Shown here in pieces: positions 1 to 9,460 of a DNA stretch of 64,000 bases. How positions within the stretch are numbered: the first letter of the stretch is position 1; every line of letters starts with the position of its first letter. The position numbers and the translations under genes were made by a program. Source of the DNA: JBDOQU01 sp039839375 (lineage in GTDB: Bacteria; Pseudomonadota; Alphaproteobacteria; DSM-16000; Inquilinaceae). The notes under the pieces were generated by a model that saw only the letters and a program-made list of their open reading frames with translations, was not told the DNA's origin and did not search any database. The DNA lies in NCBI RefSeq assembly GCF_039839375.1, contig NZ_JBDOQU010000015.1:57235-121234 (forward strand). The letters run 5' to 3'.

Positions 1-268
1 TCAGCAGGCCGGTCGCAAGCTGGTCGGCCAGCATCGGCACCACCATCTGCGGCGGCATCTGGCGAAGCTGCGGCGGCAGGTTCTGCATCGCCGCCATCAC
101 CTCGCTCTCATAGATCGGCTCGCCATTCACTTCGGCGACGACCCGGTCCTCGGCCGGCTCCTCCGAGGAGGCCGCGGCATCGTCCTGGGCGATGGCCGGA
201 GTCCAGCCCGCGAGGGCGAGCGTCAGCGCGGCGGCGCCGGCGGCGCTGCGCAATGCGTGGAGAGACAT
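1..268 (-). CDS. Parvulin-type peptidyl-prolyl isomerase, N-terminal part
   Basis: The gene runs off the left edge, so only the first 89 residues are visible. They start with a Sec-type signal peptide (hydrophobic run rich in Ala and Leu, cleavage probably after Ala-Ile-Ala), followed by an acidic linker. Then comes the segment VAEVNGEPIYESEV, which is the typical opening of the SurA/PrsA-like chaperone domain that precedes the PpiC rotamase domain. Family role: folding of exported or outer-membrane proteins in the periplasm. In many alphaproteobacteria a gene of this type lies next to secA. Here about 11 kb of other genes separates them. The catalytic domain is outside the window, so rotamase activity is inferred. 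Confidence 0.7.
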   Translation of the reverse strand, partial: MSLHALRSAAGAAALTLALAGWTPAIAQDDAAASSEEPAEDRVVAEVNGEPIYESEVMAAMQNLPPQLRQMPPQMVVPMLADQLATGLL

Positions 269-386
269 GGGAGGCTTCTATCCTTTCGAAACGGTCGTGA
301 ATCAGCAACCGATGATCCGGCGGGCATCCAGCCCGGTCGGCGCTTCATAGAACACAGCTTTGCGGCGGCCACAAGGCGCGGCGAGC

Positions 387-908
387 CTACGCCGGGGCCG
401 AATCGCCACAGCATCCCGCGCCGTTCCGACCCTGGCTTTCCAGCCACCTGTCCCTCGGCTTGCAGCTTGCCGGGCGCGGGGCAAGGGCGACATGGACGCG
501 GCTATCGACGATTTCCGGCGAACCGGCCTTGTAGAGCCGCATCGGCGCGATCCCGTCGCTGACCTCGAAAGTCAGCTTCGCGTCGGCCTCCAGCGCCACA
601 TGGTCGGAGACCTTGGTGATGATGGCCTTGAACTTCCCGGCCGGCATGTGCTGGCGAGGCTGTTCGTCCACATCCCATAGCTGGACGAAGATCTCCGGCC
701 AGGCTTCGGGATTGGCCCCGCAATCCAGCGCGGAGAACCGGGCGGCCTTCACCTCCGTCACATGGTAGCCCGGCCGCACCGGCCTGCCGTCATAGAGGAA
801 GACCAGAGGCTTGTCGGAATGGTCGGCGAGGAAGCCAAGCAATTCACCGATCGAGATGTCGTCCGGACGCGGCAGGCTGGCGATTTCGGGGTTGTCGGCA
901 TCGATCAT
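387..908 (-). CDS. DUF6428 family protein of the arsenic island
   Basis: A 173-aa soluble protein divergently transcribed from arsR with only 42 bases between the two starts. It matches the DUF6428 family, which is found almost only in ars gene clusters; its biochemical role is not established. The C-terminal tail holds a cysteine in ASCKPRDRW and a CC pair near the end, and such residues could bind trivalent arsenic, though that is inference. No signal peptide or membrane segment is seen. The shared short intergenic region suggests that the adjacent ArsR controls it together with the rest of the cluster. Confidence 0.75.
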   Translation of the reverse strand: MIDADNPEIASLPRPDDISIGELLGFLADHSDKPLVFLYDGRPVRPGYHVTEVKAARFSALDCGANPEAWPEIFVQLWDVDEQPRQHMPAGKFKAIITKVSDHVALEADAKLTFEVSDGIAPMRLYKAGSPEIVDSRVHVALAPRPASCKPRDRWLESQGRNGAGCCGDSAPA

Positions 909-950
909 TTGTCGTACTCCTTAGTTCGATAATTTTAGGATTATTGAAAT

Positions 951-1277
951 ATGGATGAAAAGCAAGCCCTGATGGCGTTCGGCGCGATGGCGCAGGAAAC
1001 CAGACTGCGGATCCTCCGCCTGCTGGTCCGGGCGGGGCCGGAGGGCATGGCCGCCGGCGCGATCGCCGAGACGGCGGGCGTCTCCCCCTCCAACGTCTCC
1101 TTCCATCTGAAGGAGATCCAGCGGGCCGGCCTGGCGGCGGCGCGGCGGGATTCCCGGTCGATCATCTATTGCGCGGAGTACGAAGCGCTGAGCGGCCTTA
1201 TCCGGTTCCTGATGGAGGATTGCTGCGCCGGCCGGCCGGAAATCTGCGCCCCGCCCTCCGCCCCTCTCCCTGCCTGA
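951..1277 (+). CDS. arsR: ArsR-type metalloregulatory repressor
   Basis: A 108-aa winged-helix protein of the ArsR/SmtB family. The recognition helix region is at residues 40-60 (VSPSNVSFHL). The C-terminus carries Cys91, Cys92 and Cys99 in CCAGRPEIC. This arrangement resembles the C-terminal arsenite site described for Acidithiobacillus-type ArsR, rather than the CxC of E. coli ArsR. It probably represses its own operon (acr3, arsC, MFS) and the divergent DUF6428 gene until As(III) or Sb(III) binds. The acr3 start lies 19 bases after its stop. Confidence 0.9.
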   Translation: MDEKQALMAFGAMAQETRLRILRLLVRAGPEGMAAGAIAETAGVSPSNVSFHLKEIQRAGLAAARRDSRSIIYCAEYEALSGLIRFLMEDCCAGRPEICAPPSAPLPA

Positions 1278-1296
1278 CGGAAGCCTGAGCACGCCC

Positions 1297-2346
1297 ATGT
1301 CCATCTTTGAACGGTACCTCACCCTCTGGGTCGCGCTCTGCATCGTCGCGGGGGTCGCCCTCGGCCATCTGGTCCCCGATTTCTTCCGGGCGGCGGGCGC
1401 GATGGAGGTCGCCAAGGTCAACATCCCCGTCGCCCTGCTGATCTGGCTGATGGTCGTGCCGATGCTGCTGCGCATCGATTTCGCGGCGCTCCGCAAGGTC
1501 GGCGCGCACTGGCGCGGCATCGGCGTGACCCTGTTCATCAACTGGGCGATCAAGCCATTCTCCATGGCGCTGCTGGGCTGGCTGTTCATCGGCTGGCTGT
1601 TCCGGCCCTACCTGCCGGAGGCGCAGATCGATTCCTACATCGCCGGGCTGATCATCCTGGCCGCCGCGCCCTGCACCGCCATGGTGTTCGTCTGGTCGAA
1701 CCTGACGCGGGGGGAACCGCACTTCACCCTGTCGCAGGTGGCGCTGAACGACGCGATCATGGTCGTGGCCTTCGCGCCGATCGTCGGGCTTCTGCTCGGC
1801 CTGTCGGCGATCACGGTGCCGTGGGGGACGCTCGTCCTGTCGGTCGCGCTCTATATCGTCATCCCCGTGATCGCGGCCCAGCTCCTGCGCCTCCGCCTGC
1901 TCGCGGCGGGCGGACAGGCGGCGCTGGACCGGCTGCTGAAGGCGCTGCAGCCCCTGTCGCTCGTCGCGCTGCTGGCGACGCTGGTCCTGCTGTTCGGTTT
2001 CCAGGGGGAGCAGATCCTGGCCCAGCCCATGGTGATCGCGCTGCTGGCGGTCCCGATCCTGATCCAGGTCTACTTCACCTCCGGTCTCGCCTACCTGCTG
2101 AACCGGGCGGCGGGCGAACGGCATTGCGTGGCCGGCCCTTCGGCGCTGATCGGGGCGTCGAACTTCTTCGAACTGGCCGTCGCCGCCGCGATCAGCCTGT
2201 TCGGCTTCACCTCCGGAGCCGCGCTGGCGACCGTCGTCGGCGTGCTGGTGGAGGTTCCGGTCATGCTGTCGGTGGTCTGGATCGTCAACCGCAGCCGGGG
2301 ATGGTACGAACGGGGAATCGCTGTCGATTCCACTAGCGAAGCGTGA
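1297..2346 (+). CDS. acr3: Arsenite efflux transporter of the ACR3 family
   Basis: A 349-aa integral membrane protein with about ten hydrophobic segments, which exports arsenite across the inner membrane. The family-typical cysteine is present in the fourth membrane region (AAPCTAMVFVWS, Cys126). The late conserved glutamate is in VGVLVEVPVML (Glu319). Length matches bacterial ACR3 proteins. It sits between arsR and arsC, and its stop lies 14 bases before the arsC ATG, so the three are one transcript. The name arsB is often given to it, but the sequence is of the ACR3 and not the ArsB superfamily. Confidence 0.93.
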   Translation: MSIFERYLTLWVALCIVAGVALGHLVPDFFRAAGAMEVAKVNIPVALLIWLMVVPMLLRIDFAALRKVGAHWRGIGVTLFINWAIKPFSMALLGWLFIGWLFRPYLPEAQIDSYIAGLIILAAAPCTAMVFVWSNLTRGEPHFTLSQVALNDAIMVVAFAPIVGLLLGLSAITVPWGTLVLSVALYIVIPVIAAQLLRLRLLAAGGQAALDRLLKALQPLSLVALLATLVLLFGFQGEQILAQPMVIALLAVPILIQVYFTSGLAYLLNRAAGERHCVAGPSALIGASNFFELAVAAAISLFGFTSGAALATVVGVLVEVPVMLSVVWIVNRSRGWYERGIAVDSTSEA

Positions 2347-2360
2347 AGAGGACCAGTGCG

Positions 2361-2723
2361 ATGGGTGTCACCATCTATCACAACCCCGCCTGCGGAACGT
2401 CGCGCAACACGCTGGCGCTCATCCGCGATGCGGGAATCGAGCCGACGGTCGTGGAATATCTGAAGACGCCGCCGGAGCGGGACGCGCTGAAGAAGATGAT
2501 CGCCGATGCCGGCCTGACCGTCCGCGAGGCGATCCGCGAGAAGGGCACGCCTTATGCGGAGCTGGGCCTCGACGATCCGGCGCTGACCGACGACCGGCTT
2601 CTGGACGCCATGCTGGAACACCCGATCCTGATCAACCGGCCGTTCGTCGTCACGTCCGAGGGCACGCGGCTCTGCCGACCGTCGGAAGCCGTCCTGGATA
2701 TCCTGCCGCAGCCCCGTAAGTAG
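2361..2723 (+). CDS. arsC: Arsenate reductase, glutaredoxin-dependent ArsC type
   Basis: A 120-aa thioredoxin-fold protein that reduces arsenate to arsenite for export by the neighbouring ACR3. The catalytic cysteine is Cys11 in YHNPACGTSRN. The C-terminal NRPFVV segment is typical of the ArsC/Spx family, and the Arg-rich segment after it fits the arsenate-binding arginines. I use the ATG at 2361, which has AGAGGA at 2347-2352 eight bases upstream. A GTG at 2343 would add six residues and overlap acr3. Confidence 0.93.
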   Translation: MGVTIYHNPACGTSRNTLALIRDAGIEPTVVEYLKTPPERDALKKMIADAGLTVREAIREKGTPYAELGLDDPALTDDRLLDAMLEHPILINRPFVVTSEGTRLCRPSEAVLDILPQPRK

Positions 2724-2744
2724 GCAAGCGGATTCCGGACGATC

Positions 2745-3971
2745 ATGGCAGCCGATCCCCCCGGCGAGCCGGCCGCCGCGCCCATGCCGCACGGCCGGCG
2801 CATCCTCGTCGCGCTGGGGATCACCCAGATTCTGGCCTGGGGGACCTCCTTCTATCTGCTGACCGTCCTCGCCGGGCCGATCGCCGAGGATACGGGCTGG
2901 CCGCTGACCTTCGTCGTCGGCGGCTTCTCCGCCGCCCTTCTGGTGTCGGGACTGGCCGCGCCCAAGGTCGGGCGGCTGATCGCCCGGCATGGCGGGCGCG
3001 GCGTGCTGGCCGGCGGGGCGGCGCTGATGGGCGCGGGGCTGGCGCTGCTGGGCCTCTCCCCGACCCTGCCGGTCTTCCTGGCCGGCTGGCTGATCATCGG
3101 CCTCGCCATGAGCGCCAGCCTCTACGATCCCGCCTTCTCCACGCTGGGGAGCCTCTATGGCAAGGCGGCGCGGCGGCCGATCACCACGCTCACCCTCTTC
3201 GGCGGCTTCGCCAGCACGGTCTGCTGGCCGCTGTCGGCCTGGCTGGTCGAGACGGTGGGGTGGCGCGGAACCTGCCTCGCCTACGCGGCGATCCAGATCG
3301 GCCTGTCGCTGCCGCTGCTTCTCTCCTGTCTGCCGAGGAAAGCCGCCGCTCCGCCACCGCCGAACGGAACCGCCGCGCGGCCGGCCGGCTCACCGGACCT
3401 GTCGCCGCGAGGGCGTAGGATGTTCCTCCTGCTGGCGGCCGCGCTGGTCATCGCCGGGATCATCGCCACCACCATGTCGGTCCATCTGATCGCCCTGCTG
3501 GACGCCAGGGGCGTCGCGCTGGCGGCGGCCGTGTCGATGGGGATGCTGATCGGCCCCTCGCAGGTCGGCGGCCGGCTGTTCGAGATCGCCTTCGGCCGCC
3601 ACTATCATCCGATCCGGACCCTCACGGCCGCCGCCATCCTGGGCGCAACGGGCATCCTCCTGCTCTATTCCGGCCTCTCGATACCGGCGCTGGCGCTCGT
3701 CTTCTACGGGTCCGGGCTGGGCATCTGGACCATCGCACGGGGCGCGCTGCCGCTGGCGCTCTTCGGTCCCGGCGATTATCCGGTGCTGATGGGCAGGCTG
3801 GCGATGCCGACCCTGGTCGCCCAGGCGCTGGCGCCTTCGGCCGGCGCCTTCCTGATCGACCGGGGCGGGGCGGAGGCGGTCTTCGTCATGGTCGCCGGGC
3901 TGGCGGCGGCCAATCTCTGCGTCGTGCTGACGCTGGCGATCCTGCATGCCCGGTGGGGCGACCCGGCATAG
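2745..3971 (+). CDS. MFS transporter in the ars operon (ArsK-like)
   Basis: A 408-aa major facilitator with twelve predicted membrane segments and a central cytoplasmic loop around residues 195-220. It begins 21 bases after the arsC stop and so is probably co-transcribed. MFS exporters in this position include ArsK, which exports As(III), Sb(III) and organoarsenicals, and ArsJ. ArsJ is normally paired with a GAPDH-like gene, which is absent here, so an ArsK-like role is the better guess. Substrate cannot be read from the sequence. Confidence 0.75.
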   Translation: MAADPPGEPAAAPMPHGRRILVALGITQILAWGTSFYLLTVLAGPIAEDTGWPLTFVVGGFSAALLVSGLAAPKVGRLIARHGGRGVLAGGAALMGAGLALLGLSPTLPVFLAGWLIIGLAMSASLYDPAFSTLGSLYGKAARRPITTLTLFGGFASTVCWPLSAWLVETVGWRGTCLAYAAIQIGLSLPLLLSCLPRKAAAPPPPNGTAARPAGSPDLSPRGRRMFLLLAAALVIAGIIATTMSVHLIALLDARGVALAAAVSMGMLIGPSQVGGRLFEIAFGRHYHPIRTLTAAAILGATGILLLYSGLSIPALALVFYGSGLGIWTIARGALPLALFGPGDYPVLMGRLAMPTLVAQALAPSAGAFLIDRGGAEAVFVMVAGLAAANLCVVLTLAILHARWGDPA

Positions 3972-4030
3972 GGCGACTTGCCCTTATTTCGCGCCTTGGC
4001 CCGATCTCCAGATGTAGTATAAGCGGGGCC

Positions 4031-5842
<1,812 letters not shown>

Positions 5843-5856
5843 AAGCGTTCCGCCGG

Positions 5857-6600
5857 TCAGATGCCGGCTGCGTCCTCATAGAGATCGAGCGCGGCCATCA
5901 GTTCCGTCTTCAGCGACTGGAAACGCTGGGAATCGCGGCGGCGCGGACGCGGGTCGGAGAGTTGCAGGACGTTGTGGATGCGGCCGGGGCGGCTGCGCAT
6001 CACCACCACCCGGTCGCTGAGCGCCAGCGCCTCCTCCAGATCGTGCGTCACGAAAACCATGGTCAACGCCCCGCCCTCCCAGATCTTCAGAAGATGGTCC
6101 TGGAGGGTGAGCCGGGTGAAGCTGTCCAGCGCGCTGAACGGTTCGTCCAGCAGGAGGATGGAGGGCCGGCGGACCAGCGCGCGGGCAATCGCCACGCGCT
6201 GCGCCATGCCGCCGGAAAGCTGTCGCGGATAGGCCTCGGCGAAGTCGGAGAGGCCGACGCGGGCCAGCGTCTCCCGGGCACGGCGCGCCTGTTCGGGCTT
6301 CGGCAAGCCGGCGATGCCGAAGGTCACGTTCTGCGTCACCGTCAGCCAGGGCATCAGGCGCGGTTCCTGGAAGATCATGCCGACCGAAGGCGACGGTTCG
6401 GCCACGGGCGCGCCGTCCACCACCACCCGTCCGCCGGTCGGGTGGTCCAGCCCCGCCAGCAGGCGCAGCAGCGTGGATTTCCCGCAGCCGCTGGTGCCGA
6501 CGATCCCCAGTATCTCCCCTTCCCCGACGGTCAGGTCGACGCCGTCGAGCGCCAGCGTGCCATTGGGAAATCGTTTCACGAGGCCTTCAAGGCTGAGCAT
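5857..6600 (-). CDS. ssuB: ABC importer ATPase, nitrate/sulfonate/taurine type
   Basis: A 247-aa ATP-binding subunit of the SsuB/TauB/NrtD group. It has Walker A GTSGCGKSTLLR, a Q-loop in MIFQEPRLMPW, the signature LSGGMAQRVAIARAL and Walker B ILLLDEPFSALD. It is the third gene of a leftward ssuA-ssuC-ssuB operon and overlaps the permease gene by 14 bases. It energises uptake by the permease encoded just upstream. The gene symbol follows the family. The substrate could be an alkanesulfonate, taurine or another organosulfur compound; no sulfonate monooxygenase gene is nearby. Confidence 0.85.
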   Translation of the reverse strand: MLSLEGLVKRFPNGTLALDGVDLTVGEGEILGIVGTSGCGKSTLLRLLAGLDHPTGGRVVVDGAPVAEPSPSVGMIFQEPRLMPWLTVTQNVTFGIAGLPKPEQARRARETLARVGLSDFAEAYPRQLSGGMAQRVAIARALVRRPSILLLDEPFSALDSFTRLTLQDHLLKIWEGGALTMVFVTHDLEEALALSDRVVVMRSRPGRIHNVLQLSDPRPRRRDSQRFQSLKTELMAALDLYEDAAGI

Positions 6601-7459
6601 CGGGCTTTCCCTCCTTCATGCCGCCGAAGCTGTCGCGCCAGCGCAGCATCCGGCGTTCGCAGAGCGCCAGCAGCGCGTCCGTCGCCTTGCCGATCAGCGC
6701 GAAGAGGATCAGCGCGGCGATGATCTGGGCCGGCCGGCCGGTCATCTGGCCGTCGAACATCAGGAAGCCCAGCCCCTTGCTGGCGCCCATCAGTTCCGCC
6801 GCGATCACGAACATCCAGCCGAGCGCCAGACCGGACCGGGCGCCGATGAAGAAGGCGGGCAGCGTCGCCGGCAGCAGGATGCGCCGGACGATGGCGAGCC
6901 GGGAGAAGCCCATCACCCGCCCGACCTCGACCAGCTTGCGGTCGACATCCTGGATGCCGCTCATGAGCGCAAGGTAGATCGGGAAGAAGACGCCGACCGC
7001 GATCAGGGTGATCTTGGACGCCTCGAAGATGCCGAACCACAGGATGAAGAGCGGCACCCAGGCCAGCGACGGCACCGCCTTCAGCGCCTGGAGGGTCGGG
7101 TCGAGCAGTGCGCGGGCGGTGCGGGAATAGCCGGTCAGCGCGCCGAAGAAAGTCGCCGCCGCCAGCCCCGCGCCGAACCCGAGGACGACCCGCCAGAGCG
7201 TGATCCCGATATGCTGGAAGAGATCCCCCTGCTCAAGCTGGTAGCGGAGTTCGTCCAGCACCGCCGAGGGGCCGGGCAACAGGGTCGGATCGAACAATCC
7301 GGCGCGCGACAGCCCTTCCCACAGAAGGACGATAGCAACCGGCACGATCCAGCCCTTCAGCGACCCGCCCGGCCGGAACCGCCGGCGCGCGCCGGCGGCG
7401 GGGGCCGGCCGGACGCGCCCGGCGGTGTCGACGCCGGCGGAGTCGGCGCTGGCCGTCAC
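6587..7459 (-). CDS. ssuC: ABC importer permease, SsuC/TauC type
   Basis: A 290-aa inner-membrane permease with about six membrane segments. The binding-protein-dependent transport motif (EAA loop) lies around residues 190-215, including VGRVMGFSRLAIVRRILLP. It starts with GTG at 7459, which overlaps the stop of the binding-protein gene (GTGA), a sign of translational coupling. The first 30 residues are Arg- and Pro-rich and cytoplasmic. It forms the channel of the sulfonate/taurine-type importer with the ATPase downstream. Confidence 0.87.
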   Translation of the reverse strand: MTASADSAGVDTAGRVRPAPAAGARRRFRPGGSLKGWIVPVAIVLLWEGLSRAGLFDPTLLPGPSAVLDELRYQLEQGDLFQHIGITLWRVVLGFGAGLAAATFFGALTGYSRTARALLDPTLQALKAVPSLAWVPLFILWFGIFEASKITLIAVGVFFPIYLALMSGIQDVDRKLVEVGRVMGFSRLAIVRRILLPATLPAFFIGARSGLALGWMFVIAAELMGASKGLGFLMFDGQMTGRPAQIIAALILFALIGKATDALLALCERRMLRWRDSFGGMKEGKPDAQP

Positions 7460-8457
7460 CGTTGCGCCTGCTGCCGCTCCACCGCCCGTTCGGCGTAGGA
7501 GGAATCGATCAGGTCGTCGACCAGCGCGGCGATATCGGCATCGGGCCGGATCAGCCCGATCTCCTGCAAGGTCTCGCCCACCGCCTGCCAGTTCACCGCA
7601 TGGCCCTCGCCGATCACCGGATCGGGGTAGAGCGTGCGTTCGGAAAGCTGGCGTTCGGCCACGGCCTCGTCCAGCCGGGTGGCGGCGATCAGGATGTCCC
7701 GGACCTCGTCGGGATTCTCCAGAGCGTACCGGCGGCCCCGCTCATAGACCTCCAGCACCCGCTCCGTCAGTTCGGGATTCTCCTCGGCGAAATCCTCGCG
7801 GACATTGAGCACGCCATAGGAGTTGAAGTCGGTGTTGCGGTAGAAGAGGATCGCGTCATTCTCCAGCTCCACCTGCGCCATGTGCGGGTCCAGCCCCGCC
7901 CAGGCGTCGACCGATCCCTGGACCAGCGCGCGGGCGCCGTCGGGATGCTGGAGCAGCACGACCTCCAGATCGTCCTCGCTCAGCCCCGCCTCGTTCAGCG
8001 CGCGCAGGAGGAAGAGGTGGGGATCGGTGCCGCGGGTGACGGCGACGCGCCGCCCGGCCAGATCATCCACCGAATCGATGCCGGTATCCGGTCGGGTGAC
8101 CAGTGCTGTCCATTCCGGCTGGGAATAGATGTAGACGGCGTTGATCGGATTGCCGTTGGCGCGCCCCAGCAGCGCCGCGCCGCCGGCGGTGGAGCCGAAA
8201 TCGACGCTGCCGCCCCGGAGGAACTCCAGCGCCTTGTTGGAGCCGAGGCTGAGCACCCAGGCGATGTCGATATCCTCGGCCGCGAACTCCTCCTCCAGCC
8301 AGCCCTTTTCCTTCAGGAGCAGGCTGACCGGGTTGTAATAGGCGTAGTCGATGGCGATGCGGTCGGTCTCCGCATTGGCGGAACCGGCGAGGCCTACGGC
8401 CAGGAGGGCGGCAAGCGCGCCGGCGACGGACCGGGCATGGGCGGAACGGGTGGACAT
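7456..8457 (-). CDS. ssuA: Periplasmic binding protein, SsuA/TauA type
   Basis: A 333-aa solute-binding protein of the NMT1/SsuA fold with a signal peptide (cleavage probably after GSANA). The family signature is seen in the N-terminal lobe (NKALEFLRGGSVDFGS) and in the hinge segment VTRGTDPH. It captures a sulfonate-like substrate in the periplasm for the permease and ATPase encoded downstream. I use the ATG at 8457, preceded by an AAGGGGA-like ribosome site on the minus strand. A TTG six bases upstream is possible. The long leader contains a SAM-II riboswitch, so supply of methionine/SAM should control this importer. Confidence 0.87.
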   Translation of the reverse strand: MSTRSAHARSVAGALAALLAVGLAGSANAETDRIAIDYAYYNPVSLLLKEKGWLEEEFAAEDIDIAWVLSLGSNKALEFLRGGSVDFGSTAGGAALLGRANGNPINAVYIYSQPEWTALVTRPDTGIDSVDDLAGRRVAVTRGTDPHLFLLRALNEAGLSEDDLEVVLLQHPDGARALVQGSVDAWAGLDPHMAQVELENDAILFYRNTDFNSYGVLNVREDFAEENPELTERVLEVYERGRRYALENPDEVRDILIAATRLDEAVAERQLSERTLYPDPVIGEGHAVNWQAVGETLQEIGLIRPDADIAALVDDLIDSSYAERAVERQQAQR

Positions 8458-8608
8458 GGGCAAAGCTTCCCCTTCGTTGCGGCGCCCGGACCTCCCGGCG
8501 CGCCAGTGGCGTCAACGAGGTTCCAAGCGGGGAAGAAGCCGGACCGAAGGAAGCATGGAGGCGGATTCCGCGACCTGTCTTCCGAGGTCCGAGCGGTTCC
8601 ATTGCCCC

Positions 8609-8664
8609 GCTCGCTTTAGCTGCATTTATCGAGCGCCCGCAAGCTGAACCTCAAATCGGCGCTG
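8609..8664 (-). promoter_or_regulatory. SAM-II riboswitch in the leader of the ssuACB operon
   Basis: Read on the minus strand, this segment carries the SAM-II (SAM_alpha) landmarks in order: P1 strand AGCGCC (8663-8658), GATTTGA, GCTTGC, the P1 partner GGCGCT (8637-8632), AAATG and GCTAAAGC. The two P1 strands pair perfectly over six bases. It is nearly identical to the element before metN at 18837-18892, including identical P1 arms. The class binds S-adenosylmethionine and turns genes off. Here about 150 nt separate the aptamer from the ssuA start and I see no intrinsic terminator in between. A Rho-dependent or upstream-ORF mechanism is therefore possible. Identification is by eye from the class consensus. 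Confidence 0.85.
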
Positions 8665-8669
8665 TGGAA

Positions 8670-8698
8670 AAACTATAAGAGCGAAATTAGTACGTCAA
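8670..8698 (-). promoter_or_regulatory. Sigma-70-like promoter for the riboswitch-ssu transcript
   Basis: On the minus strand a -35 box TTGACG (8698-8693) is followed after 17 bases by TAGTTT (8675-8670); alternatively TATAGT follows after 15. The expected start site falls at the 5' edge of the SAM-II element. The metN copy has the same geometry (TTTACA, 17 bases, TAGATT). Confidence 0.5.
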
Positions 8699-8731
8699 AT
8701 AGATAATTTTACCAATTTGTTTTGTTTTTTG

Positions 8732-8851
8732 GTCATTCCGGACTTGATCCGGAATCCATAGGCCCTCTCCGCCATCACCGACGGCGAGGAACCGGGCGCG
8801 GTCCGGGCGGCCATCAATGCCGTATGGATGCTGGATCAAGTCCAGCATGAC
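8732..8851. repeat. Palindromic dispersed repeat, family 1
   Basis: Two imperfect palindromes frame the element: ATTCCGGACTTGATCCGGAAT at the left and ATGCTGGATCAAGTCCAGCAT at the right. Similar paired units occur at 14524-14643, 14700-14820, 18626-18739 and 26172-26331. They are REP/BIME-like non-coding units typical of intergenic regions; here it lies between the ssu leader and the OsmC gene. Confidence 0.75.
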
Positions 8852-8886
8852 GGTCTCTTCCTGGAGAGACTTAAGCTCCCGACTTC

Positions 8887-9399
8887 TCAGCCCGCCGCCG
8901 CTTTCAGCTCCACCGTCACGTCCACGCCGCCCTTGAGGGTCTGGTAGACCACGCAATAGCGCTCCGTCAGCTTCAGCAGGCTGGCTTGCTTGTCCGGATC
9001 GAGGTCGGCGTCGAGGTCGAAGGTGAGGCGGATGGCGGAGAAGCCGACCGGCGCTTCCCGATCGACGCCAAGCGTGCCGCGGAAGTCGAGGTCACCCTCC
9101 GCCCGAACCGCCCCGCCATTGACCGGCAGGTCGAGCGCCGTGGCGACCGCCTTCAGCGTCACGCCGGCGCAGGCGACCAGCGCCTCCAGCAGCATGTCGC
9201 CTGAGCAGAGGGAGAGGCCGTCGCCGCCGGTCGCCGGATGCAGCCCCGCCTCCACCATCGTACGGCCGGTCTGGACGGAGCAGACGACCCCTTCGCCGAG
9301 CTGGCCCGAGGCCTTCAGCGTCAGCCGCGCCGCGTCCGGCGCATCGCGATAGCGCGCCTTGAGCGGGGCCTGGAGGGATTTCAACGCGGCGGAATCCAT
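8887..9399 (-). CDS. OsmC family protein
   Basis: A 170-aa OsmC/Ohr-fold protein. The two family cysteines are visible: one in the CAGVTLKAV segment on the central helix and one in the C-terminal ERYCVVYQTL strand. Members of this fold reduce organic hydroperoxides through the cysteine pair, or have unknown thiol-related roles. This sequence looks more like the general OsmC group than Ohr. It is transcribed leftward from its own start at 9399. No partner gene is evident. Confidence 0.85.
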   Translation of the reverse strand: MDSAALKSLQAPLKARYRDAPDAARLTLKASGQLGEGVVCSVQTGRTMVEAGLHPATGGDGLSLCSGDMLLEALVACAGVTLKAVATALDLPVNGGAVRAEGDLDFRGTLGVDREAPVGFSAIRLTFDLDADLDPDKQASLLKLTERYCVVYQTLKGGVDVTVELKAAAG

Positions 9400-9460
9400 C
9401 TTTCTTCTCCCAAAAATAAACTTCGGCTATTCGGATGAAATCCTCAAAGCCCCTAGCACC

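Noticed and set aside
5857..8457. Importer considered as a nitrate or thiamine-precursor transporter
   Set aside because: The protein families overlap, but the SAM-II leader and the SsuA-like binding protein favour a sulfur compound. No nitrate or thiamine gene or TPP riboswitch is nearby.
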